Positions 16,689-25,699 of a stretch of DNA of 64,000 bases are shown in pieces. Numbering within the stretch: the stretch's first letter is position 1; every line of letters starts with the position of its first letter. This DNA is from Rhizobium halophilum (GTDB lineage: Bacteria > Pseudomonadota > Alphaproteobacteria > Rhizobiales > Rhizobiaceae). The DNA lies in NCBI RefSeq assembly GCF_021648825.1, contig NZ_JAKJHS010000002.1:1-64000 (forward strand), in the 5' to 3' direction. Made by a program: the position numbers and the translations under genes. The notes beneath the pieces are model-generated. The model saw only the letters and a list, made by a program, of their open reading frames with translations, made no database searches and had not been told where the DNA came from.

Positions 16689-17780
16689 CTACGCCGCGGC
16701 GTCTTCCAAGAGGTTCTCCCACTCAAGCAGGACCGACGGCAGCCCGTTTCGGGACAAATCGCTACCTATCGTGTTGGCCAGGTGCAGACGTCGTGTGGGA
16801 TCTGCCATCAGTAGTGACATCGCATCGGCAAGTGCCGCGACGCGATCATCCTCTGGATCTACCAGAACGCCATTCACGCCATCCAGGATTATCTCGTTCG
16901 TCCCGGGGCAGTCCGCAAACCCGATAGCCGGAAGCCCGTGCGCCAGTGCTTCGATGGTGGCAAGGCCGAGGCTCTCATAGCGAGATGGGATGACGTATAA
17001 ATGGGCCGCGGTGTATTCCGCCTGGATGTCGCTGACCGTCCCGGCCAGTGATACCCGTTGTTCCAGGCTGCGGAGAGCGATCTCCCGCTTCAGTCTATCC
17101 CGCTCATTACCGTCGCCCAAGATCTTCACGCTCCAGTCTGGGAAATCTGCAGCAATGCGGGCGAATGCCCTGATGAGAGTAAGATGGTCTTTCTGTTCGT
17201 GAAGTCTTCCGACGGCTATGATTTGCTTCTGCGCACTCGAACTGCCAAGCACGTTGGCAGTCGCACCCACGGCAACGGAAACCGGGTTCGGCATAACGGT
17301 CATCTTATTTCGTACCATCACCGGATACTGTTGCTTCATCTGCGCCGAGACGGCCGTGAAGCGATCGACCAATCGGCTCGATGCGAGGATGGACAGCCAA
17401 TGCAAGGGCTGCTTGCGGTAGCGTGCCGGGACATTGTGTTCACTAGCGATAACCGGTACGCCGGACCAGGTGAGAGCTGCACTGAGTGGTACATAGCAGG
17501 AGGGCATGAAGCCGATCGCAACGTCCGGTGCATAGTCCAGCACGATCTGGCGGAGCGCTGACAGTGCTTTCGGTTGCGTGATCCTGATGCCGCTTTGTGG
17601 ATATGCGAGTCGTGGAATGCGACCATCGAGTTCGTAGAAGCTGGGTGCCGAAACGGGCTCAAAGGTCAACACGGCGACATCGTGACCGCGTTCGTAGAGC
17701 CCGTTGACGACATCGACAAAGACGCGTTCCGCCCCACCGCCTGGCGTACTCAATGCCTTGATGCAGAAGAGCAGCTTCAT
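16689..17780 (-). CDS. Glycosyltransferase family 4
   Basis: A 363-aa cytoplasmic GT-B glycosyltransferase. The start at 17780 (MKLLFCIKALSTPGGGAE) overlaps the preceding stop as ATGA, and the 15 upstream in-frame residues are not needed. The glycine-rich GGGAERV loop lies at the N-terminus. The C-terminal donor-binding E-x7-E region is in PSRYESLGLATIEALAHGLP followed by EIILDGVNGVLV. The family uses NDP-sugars and retains anomeric configuration; sugar and acceptor are unknown. It is the last gene of the leftward glycosyltransferase series and a paralogue of the gene just upstream. Confidence 0.88.
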   Translation of the reverse strand: MKLLFCIKALSTPGGGAERVFVDVVNGLYERGHDVAVLTFEPVSAPSFYELDGRIPRLAYPQSGIRITQPKALSALRQIVLDYAPDVAIGFMPSCYVPLSAALTWSGVPVIASEHNVPARYRKQPLHWLSILASSRLVDRFTAVSAQMKQQYPVMVRNKMTVMPNPVSVAVGATANVLGSSSAQKQIIAVGRLHEQKDHLTLIRAFARIAADFPDWSVKILGDGNERDRLKREIALRSLEQRVSLAGTVSDIQAEYTAAHLYVIPSRYESLGLATIEALAHGLPAIGFADCPGTNEIILDGVNGVLVDPEDDRVAALADAMSLLMADPTRRLHLANTIGSDLSRNGLPSVLLEWENLLEDAAA

Positions 17781-18892
17781 GTTGACCGTACTCTCACGAG
17801 AAGAGCCTCCCATCGGTCGTAACACTCGCTAGGAGCGTAGCGTCGCATGGCCTGGACTGCAAACGCGCCCATGGACGTGCGCCGCTCCGTTGCTTCCATG
17901 GCTTCGGCCAGTGCATGCGCCAAGGACTCGGCGTTGTTCACGCCGTCCGCCAGCCAGCCCGTGGTCCCTGTTTCGATGAGATCTGCAACACCTGAGCATC
18001 CGGCAAATCCAACGGCGGGCAAGCCATGCGCCAGAGCCTCGGCAAGCGCATTGGGGAAGCCCTCCCAGCGGGAGGGCAAGCAAAAGAGATGGGCCGCGAC
18101 ATAGCAAGAGGCGACGTCTTTCGTGGCGCCAGGCAGAGAAACCCGGTTTATCAGCCTGGGAGAAGCCCTGATCTTTGCTTCGAGCTTCTCGCGATCCTCA
18201 CCTTCGCCGATGATCCGGAGATCCCATTCTGGAAACCGGTCCGCGAGCACCTCAAACGCCTCTAGAAGCACGTCGAAATTCTTCTGGTAGCCGAGACGTC
18301 CAACTGACAACAAGGTGAACCGGTGATCAGGCCCCGGAACGCCGGGCTCGGCATGCCTTTCGGCCGTCGCTACCGGGTTCGGCGTCTCAACAATCTTCGA
18401 CTGCAGTGCATTGGGGTAGCTTGATCGGTATCGATCAAACTGAACGGCTATGGCAGCAGCAAAACGGAAGGAAAGCAGCTCGATGCGCCGGTTCCATTCC
18501 GTGCTAGCGTGCTCATAGAGCGAAGGAGCGGTGCGTTCGGCCGCAACAACGGGTATTCCCAGTCCCCACGTGTAGGCGAGCATGGCGCGGAAGGCTCCTC
18601 CCTGGAAGCCGACAATGGCCTCCGGGCCAAACTCCTTGACCATGCTGCGCACCTTTGCCGCGCGCTGCAGGCGCAGAGCCATGCCGGCACGCCGTGCGGG
18701 ATCTCCCAGCCCGAGTTTGTACCAGCGAATCTCCGGTCGCATCGGGTAGAACGCCCGACCTTCGGCGCGATCCCAGGTGAACAACGCCACCTCGTGGCCG
18801 CGTTCCACCATCTCGTTCATGATCGCAATGATCATGCGTTCCACGCCGCCGGCCATATTATGAATGGCCCGGGCTGCAAACATCATCCGCAT
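17777..18892 (-). CDS. Glycosyltransferase family 4
   Basis: A 371-aa GT-B glycosyltransferase paralogous to its downstream neighbour. The N-terminus has the NMAGGVERM loop; the C-terminal catalytic region is PSRWEGFPNALAEALAHGLP followed by LIETGTTGWLADG. Its ATG at 18892 is one base after the stop of the upstream GT2 gene, and its own stop overlaps the next start, so all four glycosyltransferases are probably translated as one coupled series. It presumably adds one residue of an exopolysaccharide or capsule repeat. Confidence 0.88.
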   Translation of the reverse strand: MRMMFAARAIHNMAGGVERMIIAIMNEMVERGHEVALFTWDRAEGRAFYPMRPEIRWYKLGLGDPARRAGMALRLQRAAKVRSMVKEFGPEAIVGFQGGAFRAMLAYTWGLGIPVVAAERTAPSLYEHASTEWNRRIELLSFRFAAAIAVQFDRYRSSYPNALQSKIVETPNPVATAERHAEPGVPGPDHRFTLLSVGRLGYQKNFDVLLEAFEVLADRFPEWDLRIIGEGEDREKLEAKIRASPRLINRVSLPGATKDVASCYVAAHLFCLPSRWEGFPNALAEALAHGLPAVGFAGCSGVADLIETGTTGWLADGVNNAESLAHALAEAMEATERRTSMGAFAVQAMRRYAPSECYDRWEALLVRVRST

Positions 18893-18893
18893 G

Positions 18894-19850
18894 TTATGAT
18901 CTCTCCGCCGATATCCGGCGTTCGTGGGAAAGCCGCTTGGGACCTGTGGCGAGGATGTGTCTGGTTGCGAGGATCGGGTTGACCATCGCGATCCTCAGGA
19001 ACTGTAGCGCAAACCGCAGGTAATCGCGCTCGAAGTGGTAGTAGCGGAGCAGCGGCCAGTTCCGGGCATAGTGGTACCGGCCAATGGAGCGAAGATAGCC
19101 GGCATGCTTGTCAGCCACAGCGACCTCTGCGTCACGATTGACCTTGGATGATTTGTCGGCGCTTTGGCTTGCGTGCTGAATGAACAGTTTCTCCTGAGTG
19201 CCGATGAACCAGCCGCCCTCCAGGGCAAGCCGAATGGCGAGGTCGACATCCTCGACCCGGCGCAGGCTGCTGTCGAAACCCTCCAGGCGTCGCAACAGCT
19301 CTGTTCTCGCCATCAGGGCGCAGGTGGGGGTGCCGCTGGCATAGGTCCAGTGCGGCAGGACGCGGTGAAACAGAAGATAGTCGGCAAGGGCAGGGCCGTG
19401 TGGCATTGCCTCGCTTGCGCCGATGGCGGGAAGTGGCCTGATGTAGCCGTTGGGATAATGCCGTTCGCCGGCAGCATAGCAGGCGACCGGCAATGAACCT
19501 TTCTCCGCCTCGAAGGCCAGAATCGTCTCCACCTGTTTGCGCACGCGATCCGGCATGCTTTCGTCGTCGTCATCAAAGAAGGCCAGAAAGATGCCGCTGG
19601 CTTCCGCGATGATGGCGTTGCGTGCCGCCGCGGCGCCACCATTCACTGACAGGCGTATGAGACGGGCACGTGGATCATCGGCGATGATCTCGGAGACGAG
19701 ATCGGCCGAGCCATCGGTGGACGCGTCGTCGGCAATCAGCACCTCGAGATCTTTCCAGTCCTGCGCAAGGGCACTGGCCACGGCGCGCGCAATCGTGTCC
19801 CGCGCGTTGTAGCAGGTTATGCCGATGGTGACCTTTTCGCTCGGGGTCAT
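18894..19850 (-). CDS. Glycosyltransferase family 2
   Basis: A 318-aa GT-A glycosyltransferase. The start at 19850 (MTPSEKVTIGITCYNARDT) overlaps the preceding stop as ATGA; a longer frame from 20024 is a shadow of the upstream gene. Visible motifs are the nucleotide-binding LIADDASTDGSADLV, the metal-binding AFFDDDDES, and VEDVDLAIRLALEGG with the ED acid motif of the family. The C-terminal 60 residues are basic and could rest on the membrane. It is a paralogue of the gene immediately upstream, sharing the DKSS / DKHAGYL / RYHYARNW region. Confidence 0.88.
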   Translation of the reverse strand: MTPSEKVTIGITCYNARDTIARAVASALAQDWKDLEVLIADDASTDGSADLVSEIIADDPRARLIRLSVNGGAAAARNAIIAEASGIFLAFFDDDDESMPDRVRKQVETILAFEAEKGSLPVACYAAGERHYPNGYIRPLPAIGASEAMPHGPALADYLLFHRVLPHWTYASGTPTCALMARTELLRRLEGFDSSLRRVEDVDLAIRLALEGGWFIGTQEKLFIQHASQSADKSSKVNRDAEVAVADKHAGYLRSIGRYHYARNWPLLRYYHFERDYLRFALQFLRIAMVNPILATRHILATGPKRLSHERRISAERS

Positions 19851-20812
19851 GATCTCTTTGCGGCGCGATGAAAGCGGGAAAAAGCGCGGTTGCCTTCGAG
19901 ATTGGGTAATGCAAGGCGCAGCCTTTGCCAAGTCCACAACGGATGACGCAGTGCTGCGGTACCCATGCGAGCGGCGAAGCCGATCCTGTCGCCCGCCAAC
20001 CAGTGGTGCTTGGTGATCAACCACTCACGGCAATAGCGGTAGTGTTCTTCCCCCGCAAAGACCGCCCGGTGCTTGTCGACGAGCATCAGCTTGAACGCCA
20101 GTTCTCCCTCCAGCGACTTGTCGGACGTCGGGGTCAGCGTTTGTGTGACCAGAGGCTCTGCGATGCCGACAAAATGACCTCCCGAAAGCGCCAGACGGAC
20201 GCACAAATCGGTGTCTTCGACGCGCCGGAATGCGGGATCGAAGCCGCCGATTTGCCGATAGGTTTGCGTCCGCGCCATTTGCGAGCAGGTGGCAAGGGCG
20301 CCGTAGCCATCCTCCAGAGGGGCGCCGAAGAGGATGCGGCGGGCGACAGCTTCTCCGTGCGGCGCAAGCTTCCCTTCTTGCTGCCCCATGGTGGGCTCCA
20401 CCCGCATGCTGCCGTCGATGCCGACCTGCAGCCGGGCTGTGTGGCAGATCACAGGCGCCCCACCGGCAAGCTCCGTCTCGTATCGGGTGATGTGCTCCAC
20501 CTGCCGGCGCACGCGCTCCGGGGCGCTAATGTCGTCATCGTCGAAGAAGGCAATGAACTCGCCGCGCGCTTCTGCTAAAATACGGTTCCTCGCCGCCGCC
20601 ACGCCACCGTTCTCACTCTGCCGGAAAGCGCGGACATGGGCGTGGCTGGCCGCCAGTGCCTCAATCCTCTCCCAAGTCCGATCGGTCGAGGCATCGTCGA
20701 CGATCACGATTTCGAAAGAGGGCCAGTCTTGATCTAGTGCCGAGCATATTGCTCTGTCGAGAGAACTCTCACAGTTGTATGAGGTAACTCCAATGGTGAC
20801 GAGAGGAAGCAC
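19847..20812 (-). CDS. Glycosyltransferase family 2
   Basis: A 321-aa GT-A glycosyltransferase with a GTG start at 20812. Key motifs are VTIGVTSYN, VIVDDASTDRTWE, IAFFDDDD and VEDTDLCVRLALSGG. The region around TSDKSLEGE, VDKHRAVF and HYRYCREW parallels the next gene, so the two arose by tandem duplication or are close cousins with different sugar specificities. It is the first of the four coupled glycosyltransferase genes. A 97-base gap separates it from the methyltransferase upstream, where a separate promoter or hairpin could lie. Confidence 0.86.
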   Translation of the reverse strand: MLPLVTIGVTSYNCESSLDRAICSALDQDWPSFEIVIVDDASTDRTWERIEALAASHAHVRAFRQSENGGVAAARNRILAEARGEFIAFFDDDDISAPERVRRQVEHITRYETELAGGAPVICHTARLQVGIDGSMRVEPTMGQQEGKLAPHGEAVARRILFGAPLEDGYGALATCSQMARTQTYRQIGGFDPAFRRVEDTDLCVRLALSGGHFVGIAEPLVTQTLTPTSDKSLEGELAFKLMLVDKHRAVFAGEEHYRYCREWLITKHHWLAGDRIGFAARMGTAALRHPLWTWQRLRLALPNLEGNRAFSRFHRAAKRS

Positions 20813-20909
20813 GATAGAGATACGTCCGTTAAGTTCCTTTTTCAGAACTTCGTTCAGTGACAGTGTTTGTCAGGCGAGTGACGGCAACAATGTCAACGTC
20901 GCGATTTTG

Positions 20910-21653
20910 TCAGCTGTTCTTCGTCGCTGTTACCAAGTACCCTAGCGGACAGTTGACGATTGGGTGATCCTGCCGAAAACGCCCGGGCTTGGATACCGAT
21001 CTCTTCATCAGGCTCAAAATGAAGTCTTTGAAAATGGCGACGCGTAACCGGGTTTTTTTAAACGGGCCCGGTATTCCTGTCACAGTGCAGGCTGCGGAGA
21101 ACGGTCCCCAGTGCAGGGCTTCGACTTCATTAATCTCGAAGCCCGTTTCGGCTAATTTTTGACGCCAGAACGCTGGTGTATGGCGGCTAAAATCGCTGGG
21201 ATGGCCGTGGACTCTGAAGATGAAGGGCACAATGAAAATTAGTTTCCCGCCCTCCTTCAAGACCCGGTTTAGATCACGAAGCACGGGCGTGACGTCGTAA
21301 ATGTGCTCAAATGTGTTGAGCGAAAGCGCAGCATCGTATCGGTTGTCTTTGCAAGGTATCGGAGCGTTCGGCTCGAGCAGAAACGTGGGCTCAGTTTGGG
21401 GATCTATGTTGGCTGACTCGTACCTAAAAAATGTCCCTTGTTTTGTCCAATTTGATATCTGCTCGCGGTAATTGGTCACATTGCCGCCGCCAAAGTCGAG
21501 AACGAAACCTTGTAATTCGAGACCGGCCAGCCGTTCGTATTCCAAGCATCTCAGTACGCTGATCCTCGCTGACTGCCTCAACATCGTCAGGAGGCGGGGA
21601 AACGTCGGAGGTTTGAATGTCACAAAGGTGGTGTCGGTTGACTGCGCGCGCAT
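20910..21653 (-). CDS. Class I SAM-dependent methyltransferase (Methyltransf_11 type)
   Basis: A 247-aa soluble methyltransferase from the ATG at 21653 (MRAQST), which has AGGA five bases upstream. A TTG at 21668, one base after the FkbM stop, is the alternative start. Motif I is VLDFGGGN, a variant of the GxGxG SAM loop, and the post-motif region has ALSLNTFEHIYD and VLKEGGKLIFIVPF. Such enzymes in polysaccharide clusters methylate a sugar or cap the chain. It lies between the FkbM methyltransferase and the glycosyltransferases. These methyltransferase genes look AT-richer than the flanking sugar-locus genes, suggesting exchangeable cluster DNA. Confidence 0.75.
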   Translation of the reverse strand: MRAQSTDTTFVTFKPPTFPRLLTMLRQSARISVLRCLEYERLAGLELQGFVLDFGGGNVTNYREQISNWTKQGTFFRYESANIDPQTEPTFLLEPNAPIPCKDNRYDAALSLNTFEHIYDVTPVLRDLNRVLKEGGKLIFIVPFIFRVHGHPSDFSRHTPAFWRQKLAETGFEINEVEALHWGPFSAACTVTGIPGPFKKTRLRVAIFKDFILSLMKRSVSKPGRFRQDHPIVNCPLGYLVTATKNS

Positions 21654-21669
21654 CGACTTCCTGACCAAT

Positions 21670-22440
21670 TTAGTTTTCGCAATACAGGAGGGGTTTGGAC
21701 GAAACTCGACCGGTTATCTCCCGAATGTATTTGAAGTTGGATGACAGCACGTCTCGAACCCTGTCGGTATCGCAGAGCCCAGGATGGAGTTCGATAACCA
21801 GACTTCGCACGTGTCGCAGCAAAGAAGGGTCCGCACAGATAAACCGCTCTTCAGCTCCCTCGATGTCGACTTTCAGCAGGTCGACCGGTCCGTGTTCTGC
21901 TGCTCGATGCAGAATTGAGCGGAGCGATATAGTTTGCACCACAAGCGTACCATCCGACGATATTCGATGGCTCATACTGGGACCGTCATTTGAAAACCGC
22001 AAGGTTGCATCGTCCGTATCCGCGGCCGCTCGGTTGACGATCTCCCAGCACCCTTTGTTTAACGACCTGTTTTCGCTGAGGACTGCGAAGGTTTGCGGAT
22101 CAGGTTCAACGCTCAGAATGCGTGCGTCGGGGGCGTGGTTCAGCGTCCAGACAGCGAACGTTCCTATGTGTGCGCCAATGTCAAGTACGACGGGAGCTTT
22201 CCGGCTGGTCAGTGAAGGCTCTAAGAACTGATACTCTTTTTCGTAGAACACTTCCAGCAGCGCATTGCTATCCGTGCCGCGAAACTTAATCGGCTGGTGG
22301 TTGAACGACGCGCGAAGCAAGCTATTCGGCCTGTACTTCTGCTTGATCATAACTAGCAGCGCCGCCGAAAACGACCCTGTAAGCGGTTTGACCCACCTAT
22401 ATGTGTCTCTCGCGCGCTTAAATCGCCGGGCGAATGCCAT
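21670..22440 (-). CDS. FkbM-family methyltransferase
   Basis: A 256-aa SAM-dependent O-methyltransferase of the FkbM family. The ATG at 22440 (MAFARRFKRARD) is preferred, with AGAGAGGA upstream; a GTG at 22464 would add eight residues. Motif I is VVLDIGAHIGTFAVW, followed by ILSVEPDPQTFAVLSENRSLN and VDLLKVDIEGAE, all diagnostic. FkbM proteins in polysaccharide loci usually methylate hydroxyls of sugar residues. Spacing to the next gene is one to 16 bases depending on which start is used there. Confidence 0.85.
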   Translation of the reverse strand: MAFARRFKRARDTYRWVKPLTGSFSAALLVMIKQKYRPNSLLRASFNHQPIKFRGTDSNALLEVFYEKEYQFLEPSLTSRKAPVVLDIGAHIGTFAVWTLNHAPDARILSVEPDPQTFAVLSENRSLNKGCWEIVNRAAADTDDATLRFSNDGPSMSHRISSDGTLVVQTISLRSILHRAAEHGPVDLLKVDIEGAEERFICADPSLLRHVRSLVIELHPGLCDTDRVRDVLSSNFKYIREITGRVSSKPLLYCEN

Positions 22441-22486
22441 GGCCGGGGTTCCTCTCTGAGTCACGAACTTAATGCCACAGTCAGTT

Positions 22487-24289
22487 TCACCGCCCGCTTC
22501 CTCCAGTCGCCAAGTCTTGGAACAGAGCGTTGTGTGCCATCAGTTCTTCGTAACGGCCGGATCCGGCTATGGTACCCTTATCCATAAGGCAGATAAGGTC
22601 GCAGGACCTTATAGTGTTGAACCGGTGAGCGACGATCACCACTGTCTTTTCACGCCCCAGCTGTTCGATAGCATCCATCACGGCAGCCTCGGTTTGATTG
22701 TCAAGCGCACTGGTTGCTTCGTCGAAGACGATCACTTTAGGGTCGTCGTAAAGAGCTCGAGCAATTCCTAGCCTTTGACGTTGACCGCCAGACAATCGGG
22801 AACCCCGCTCACCGATCACGGTGTCAAATTTCATAGGGAGTTCCGACATAATGAACTCATAGAGCTGCGCCTGACGTGCGGCTCGCTCCACCTTCTGCCT
22901 ATCAACCTCATGAGCGGGAACACCGAACGCGATATTTGCGGCGATCGTATCGTCGGTGAGGTAAATCTGTTGAGGGACATAGCCGAGATTTGCTTGCCAG
23001 CTTCTCCGATTCCCGAGGTTCAGAGCGACGCCGTCCACAGTGATTGTTCCGGCAGTTGGTGTTAGCAGTCCGAGTATAAGGTCGGCTACTGTGCTCTTTC
23101 CCGCGCCCGTGGGGCCTACCAGAGCTATGCTGCCTCTAGCCGGAACGGTGAAGGAAAACGCAGACAAGGCATTTGCTTCCGCGCCCTCATACCGGAAATC
23201 TACGGATTTGAACTCTAACGACTCCCGAAACCTCATGGGGGCGATCGAACGTGTACTAGGAGGTGTCCCGTCCGTAGCAAGTTGCATATCCGCGCTCAGT
23301 TGGTCCAGGGCAGGCAGAGCGAAGCGCATTTGGCCGACAGAGCGGTAGACATCTTGGAACGCTGGAAGGAGACGATATCCTGCGAAGGCAAAGAAGCTGA
23401 TCAGAGGTAATATCTTGTTGATCTCATCTCCGCGAACGATCCAATATAGTAGGATGACGAGCATCCCTCCGAATGCGGCCCCCTGAATCACGTAGAATGG
23501 AATTTCTCTCATGATCAGCATGCGAGATTGATACACAGCGTACACCCGGGATGGCCGCTTGAAGCGCTCGATATAGTCCGCCTCCCGTCCCAACACACGG
23601 AGTTCCTTCAGCCCTTGAATTGCCTCTCCAGCTAGCCGGTACTGATCTTCGTTTGCTTTCAGCCTGAGTTCGCCAGCATGACGGACATCCTTTTGGGTGA
23701 GCCGGTCAACGATCAGGTAACTTCCCACAAATAAGGCCGCCAAGGCCAACGATGTCAGCGGCTCGACTATTATCAGGACGAGCACTATTGCAAGGGATAC
23801 GATGGTGCCGGACAGTGCGCGCATCGCAGGTAGCAAAACGCTGGTCGCGACCGTTGCGACCTCGGACAGCAGCGATTTAGAAAGACCTGCGCTGTTCCGG
23901 TGGAGGAAGAATTCGTACTTTTGGCCCATGTAGACCTTAAGTAGCCTCACGGCAATTGAGTGGATCCGCATCAGCGAGAAACGCTGGATCGCATAGACAG
24001 TGAGGGCACGGAAGAAAAGGCTCCCGAGAAACAACAGCAACAGAACGCTGCCGAGAAATACGAGGAAGCCTCGCTGATGCGAGAAGCCTAGATACGTGTA
24101 TGCAACGGAAAGCAGCTTGTTTTCATCAATGATGGAAGGATCGGATAGGACTCCGATGAACGGCAGGATGCTCGCAACACCAGCTATTTCAACCACTGCC
24201 GCGACCAGCATCATGCCCAGCAGCACCAAGGCCTGGCGCTGTTCGCGTGGGCTCAAAAGAGCGCGCAGTTTTCGGAACGTGTCGAGCAA
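22487..24289 (-). CDS. ABC transporter with fused membrane and ATPase domains, PglK/MsbA-type
   Basis: A 600-aa half-transporter that should act as a homodimer. Six hydrophobic helices occupy about 20-310. The ATPase domain follows with GPTGAGKST (Walker A), LSGGQRQR (signature) and VIVFDEATSALD (Walker B). The start is TTG at 24289. The N-terminal half most resembles lipid-linked oligosaccharide flippases of the PglK type, so it probably moves an undecaprenyl-linked repeat across the inner membrane. Its place between precursor genes and glycosyltransferases supports this. No Wzx or Wzy was seen in the window. Substrate is inferred from context. Confidence 0.88.
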   Translation of the reverse strand: MLDTFRKLRALLSPREQRQALVLLGMMLVAAVVEIAGVASILPFIGVLSDPSIIDENKLLSVAYTYLGFSHQRGFLVFLGSVLLLLFLGSLFFRALTVYAIQRFSLMRIHSIAVRLLKVYMGQKYEFFLHRNSAGLSKSLLSEVATVATSVLLPAMRALSGTIVSLAIVLVLIIVEPLTSLALAALFVGSYLIVDRLTQKDVRHAGELRLKANEDQYRLAGEAIQGLKELRVLGREADYIERFKRPSRVYAVYQSRMLIMREIPFYVIQGAAFGGMLVILLYWIVRGDEINKILPLISFFAFAGYRLLPAFQDVYRSVGQMRFALPALDQLSADMQLATDGTPPSTRSIAPMRFRESLEFKSVDFRYEGAEANALSAFSFTVPARGSIALVGPTGAGKSTVADLILGLLTPTAGTITVDGVALNLGNRRSWQANLGYVPQQIYLTDDTIAANIAFGVPAHEVDRQKVERAARQAQLYEFIMSELPMKFDTVIGERGSRLSGGQRQRLGIARALYDDPKVIVFDEATSALDNQTEAAVMDAIEQLGREKTVVIVAHRFNTIRSCDLICLMDKGTIAGSGRYEELMAHNALFQDLATGGSGR

Positions 24290-24308
24290 TCGTCTTCTCT
24301 AGCTTGTT

Positions 24309-24330
24309 CGCCGGCGGCAAGGCGCCGGCG
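24309..24330. repeat. GC-rich hairpin between ugd and the ABC transporter gene
   Basis: The self-complementary octamer CGCCGGCG occurs at 24309-24316 and 24323-24330, six bases apart, giving a strong stem. No T run follows on either strand. It may trim or pause transcripts downstream of the UDP-glucose dehydrogenase gene. Confidence 0.4.
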
Positions 24331-24418
24331 TCTCGCAGGGTAGGGGCGCGCGAGCCCGGCTGCCATACAGGGTTTTTGCCGGTGTTTCAATTCAAGGAAA
24401 GCTCTGACGCCGGCTCCC

Positions 24419-25585
24419 TCAATCGCTGCCGAAGACATCGCGGGTGAAGACCTTGTGCTTTACGTCCGCGATATCGGGTGTGATGCGGTTGGCGATGATG
24501 ACGTCGGACTGCTGCTTGAATGCCTTGAGGTCGTTGATGACCGGTGAGCGGAAGAAATCGGCGTCCGGATAGGCCGGTTCGTGCACGATCACCTCGATGC
24601 CGCGCGCCTTGATGCGCTTCATGATGCCCTGGATGCTGGAGGAGCGGAAATTGTCCGAGCCCGCCTTCATCACCAGCCGGTAAACACCGACAACGGAGGG
24701 ATTGCGGCCGATGATCTGGTCGGCAATGAAGTCCTTGCGCATGGAGTTGGAATCCACGATCGCCTTCATCAGCGCCTGGGGCACATCCTGGTAGTTCGCC
24801 AGCAGTTGCTTCGTATCCTTTGGCAGGCAATAGCCGCCATAGCCGAAGCTCGGATTGTTGTAGTGGCTGCCGATCCTTGGATCGAGGCAGACGCCTTCGA
24901 TGATCTGCCGGGTGTCCATGCCACGGGACAAGGCATAGGTGTCGAGCTCGTTGAAGAAGGCCACGCGCATGGCAAGGTGAGTATTGGCGAAAAGCTTAAC
25001 GGCTTCCGCTTCCGAGCTCGTCATCAGGAGAACGTCAACATCCTGCTTCACCGCTGCCTGGCTGAGCAGGGACGCGAACTGCTCGGACCTTTGGCTCTCG
25101 TTGCCGACGATGATCCGCGATGGGTGGAGGTTATCGTGAAGGGCGCGCCCCTCGCGCAGGAACTCCGGAGAAAAGATGATGTCGAGGCCCGGCAGCTTCT
25201 GGCGCATACGATCGGTGAAGCCGACCGGTATCGTGGACTTGATCACGACGAGCGCGGTCGGACGCATGGCCTGCACATCGGCGATCACCTGCTCGACGGA
25301 AGCGGTGTCGAACTGATTGGTCTGCGGGTCGTAGTTCGTCGGCGTCGCGATAATGACGATGTCTGTGCCGTCATAGGCGTCCGCCCGATCAAGCGTGGCA
25401 CGCAGGTTCAAGGGCATGTCCCGCAGGAAGTGCTGGATATCGTCGTCCTGAATCGGGCTCTGGGCTGCGTTCAGCCTCTCTACCCGCTCGGGGACGACAT
25501 CAAGCGCAACAACTTGCGACTGCTGGGACAGCAGCACCGCGTTAGAAAGCCCGACATATCCTGTCCCGACGACGGTTATTTTCAT
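24419..25585 (-). CDS. ugd: UDP-glucose 6-dehydrogenase
   Basis: A 388-aa NAD-dependent dehydrogenase that oxidises UDP-glucose twice to UDP-glucuronate (rkpK/ugd type). The N-terminal Rossmann loop is [15 protein letters not shown]. The central [11 protein letters not shown] motif and the catalytic cysteine C253 in [10 protein letters not shown] are intact. The length matches the short bacterial class, as in E. coli Ugd. UDP-glucuronate made here can feed the exopolysaccharide cluster directly or be epimerised by the enzyme encoded at 27263-28288. GDP-mannose dehydrogenase is less likely from length and motif context. Confidence 0.9.
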   Translation of the reverse strand: MKITVVGTGYVGLSNAVLLSQQSQVVALDVVPERVERLNAAQSPIQDDDIQHFLRDMPLNLRATLDRADAYDGTDIVIIATPTNYDPQTNQFDTASVEQVIADVQAMRPTALVVIKSTIPVGFTDRMRQKLPGLDIIFSPEFLREGRALHDNLHPSRIIVGNESQRSEQFASLLSQAAVKQDVDVLLMTSSEAEAVKLFANTHLAMRVAFFNELDTYALSRGMDTRQIIEGVCLDPRIGSHYNNPSFGYGGYCLPKDTKQLLANYQDVPQALMKAIVDSNSMRKDFIADQIIGRNPSVVGVYRLVMKAGSDNFRSSSIQGIMKRIKARGIEVIVHEPAYPDADFFRSPVINDLKAFKQQSDVIIANRITPDIADVKHKVFTRDVFGSD

Positions 25586-25699
25586 GGGATTTACCTGTGT
25601 CTTTCAAGTTGATGCCGGCAGCCGGGCTGTCGACATGATCAATGCCATAGCTCTTGCAACTGCTGCCAGGCGGGGAGCAGGGAGCCGGTCCCCAACCGA

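Noticed and set aside
24581..25612. 343-residue plus-strand open frame opposite ugd
   Set aside because: It is the antisense shadow of a firmly identified UDP-glucose dehydrogenase, and its His/Asp/Arg-rich translation shows no domain.
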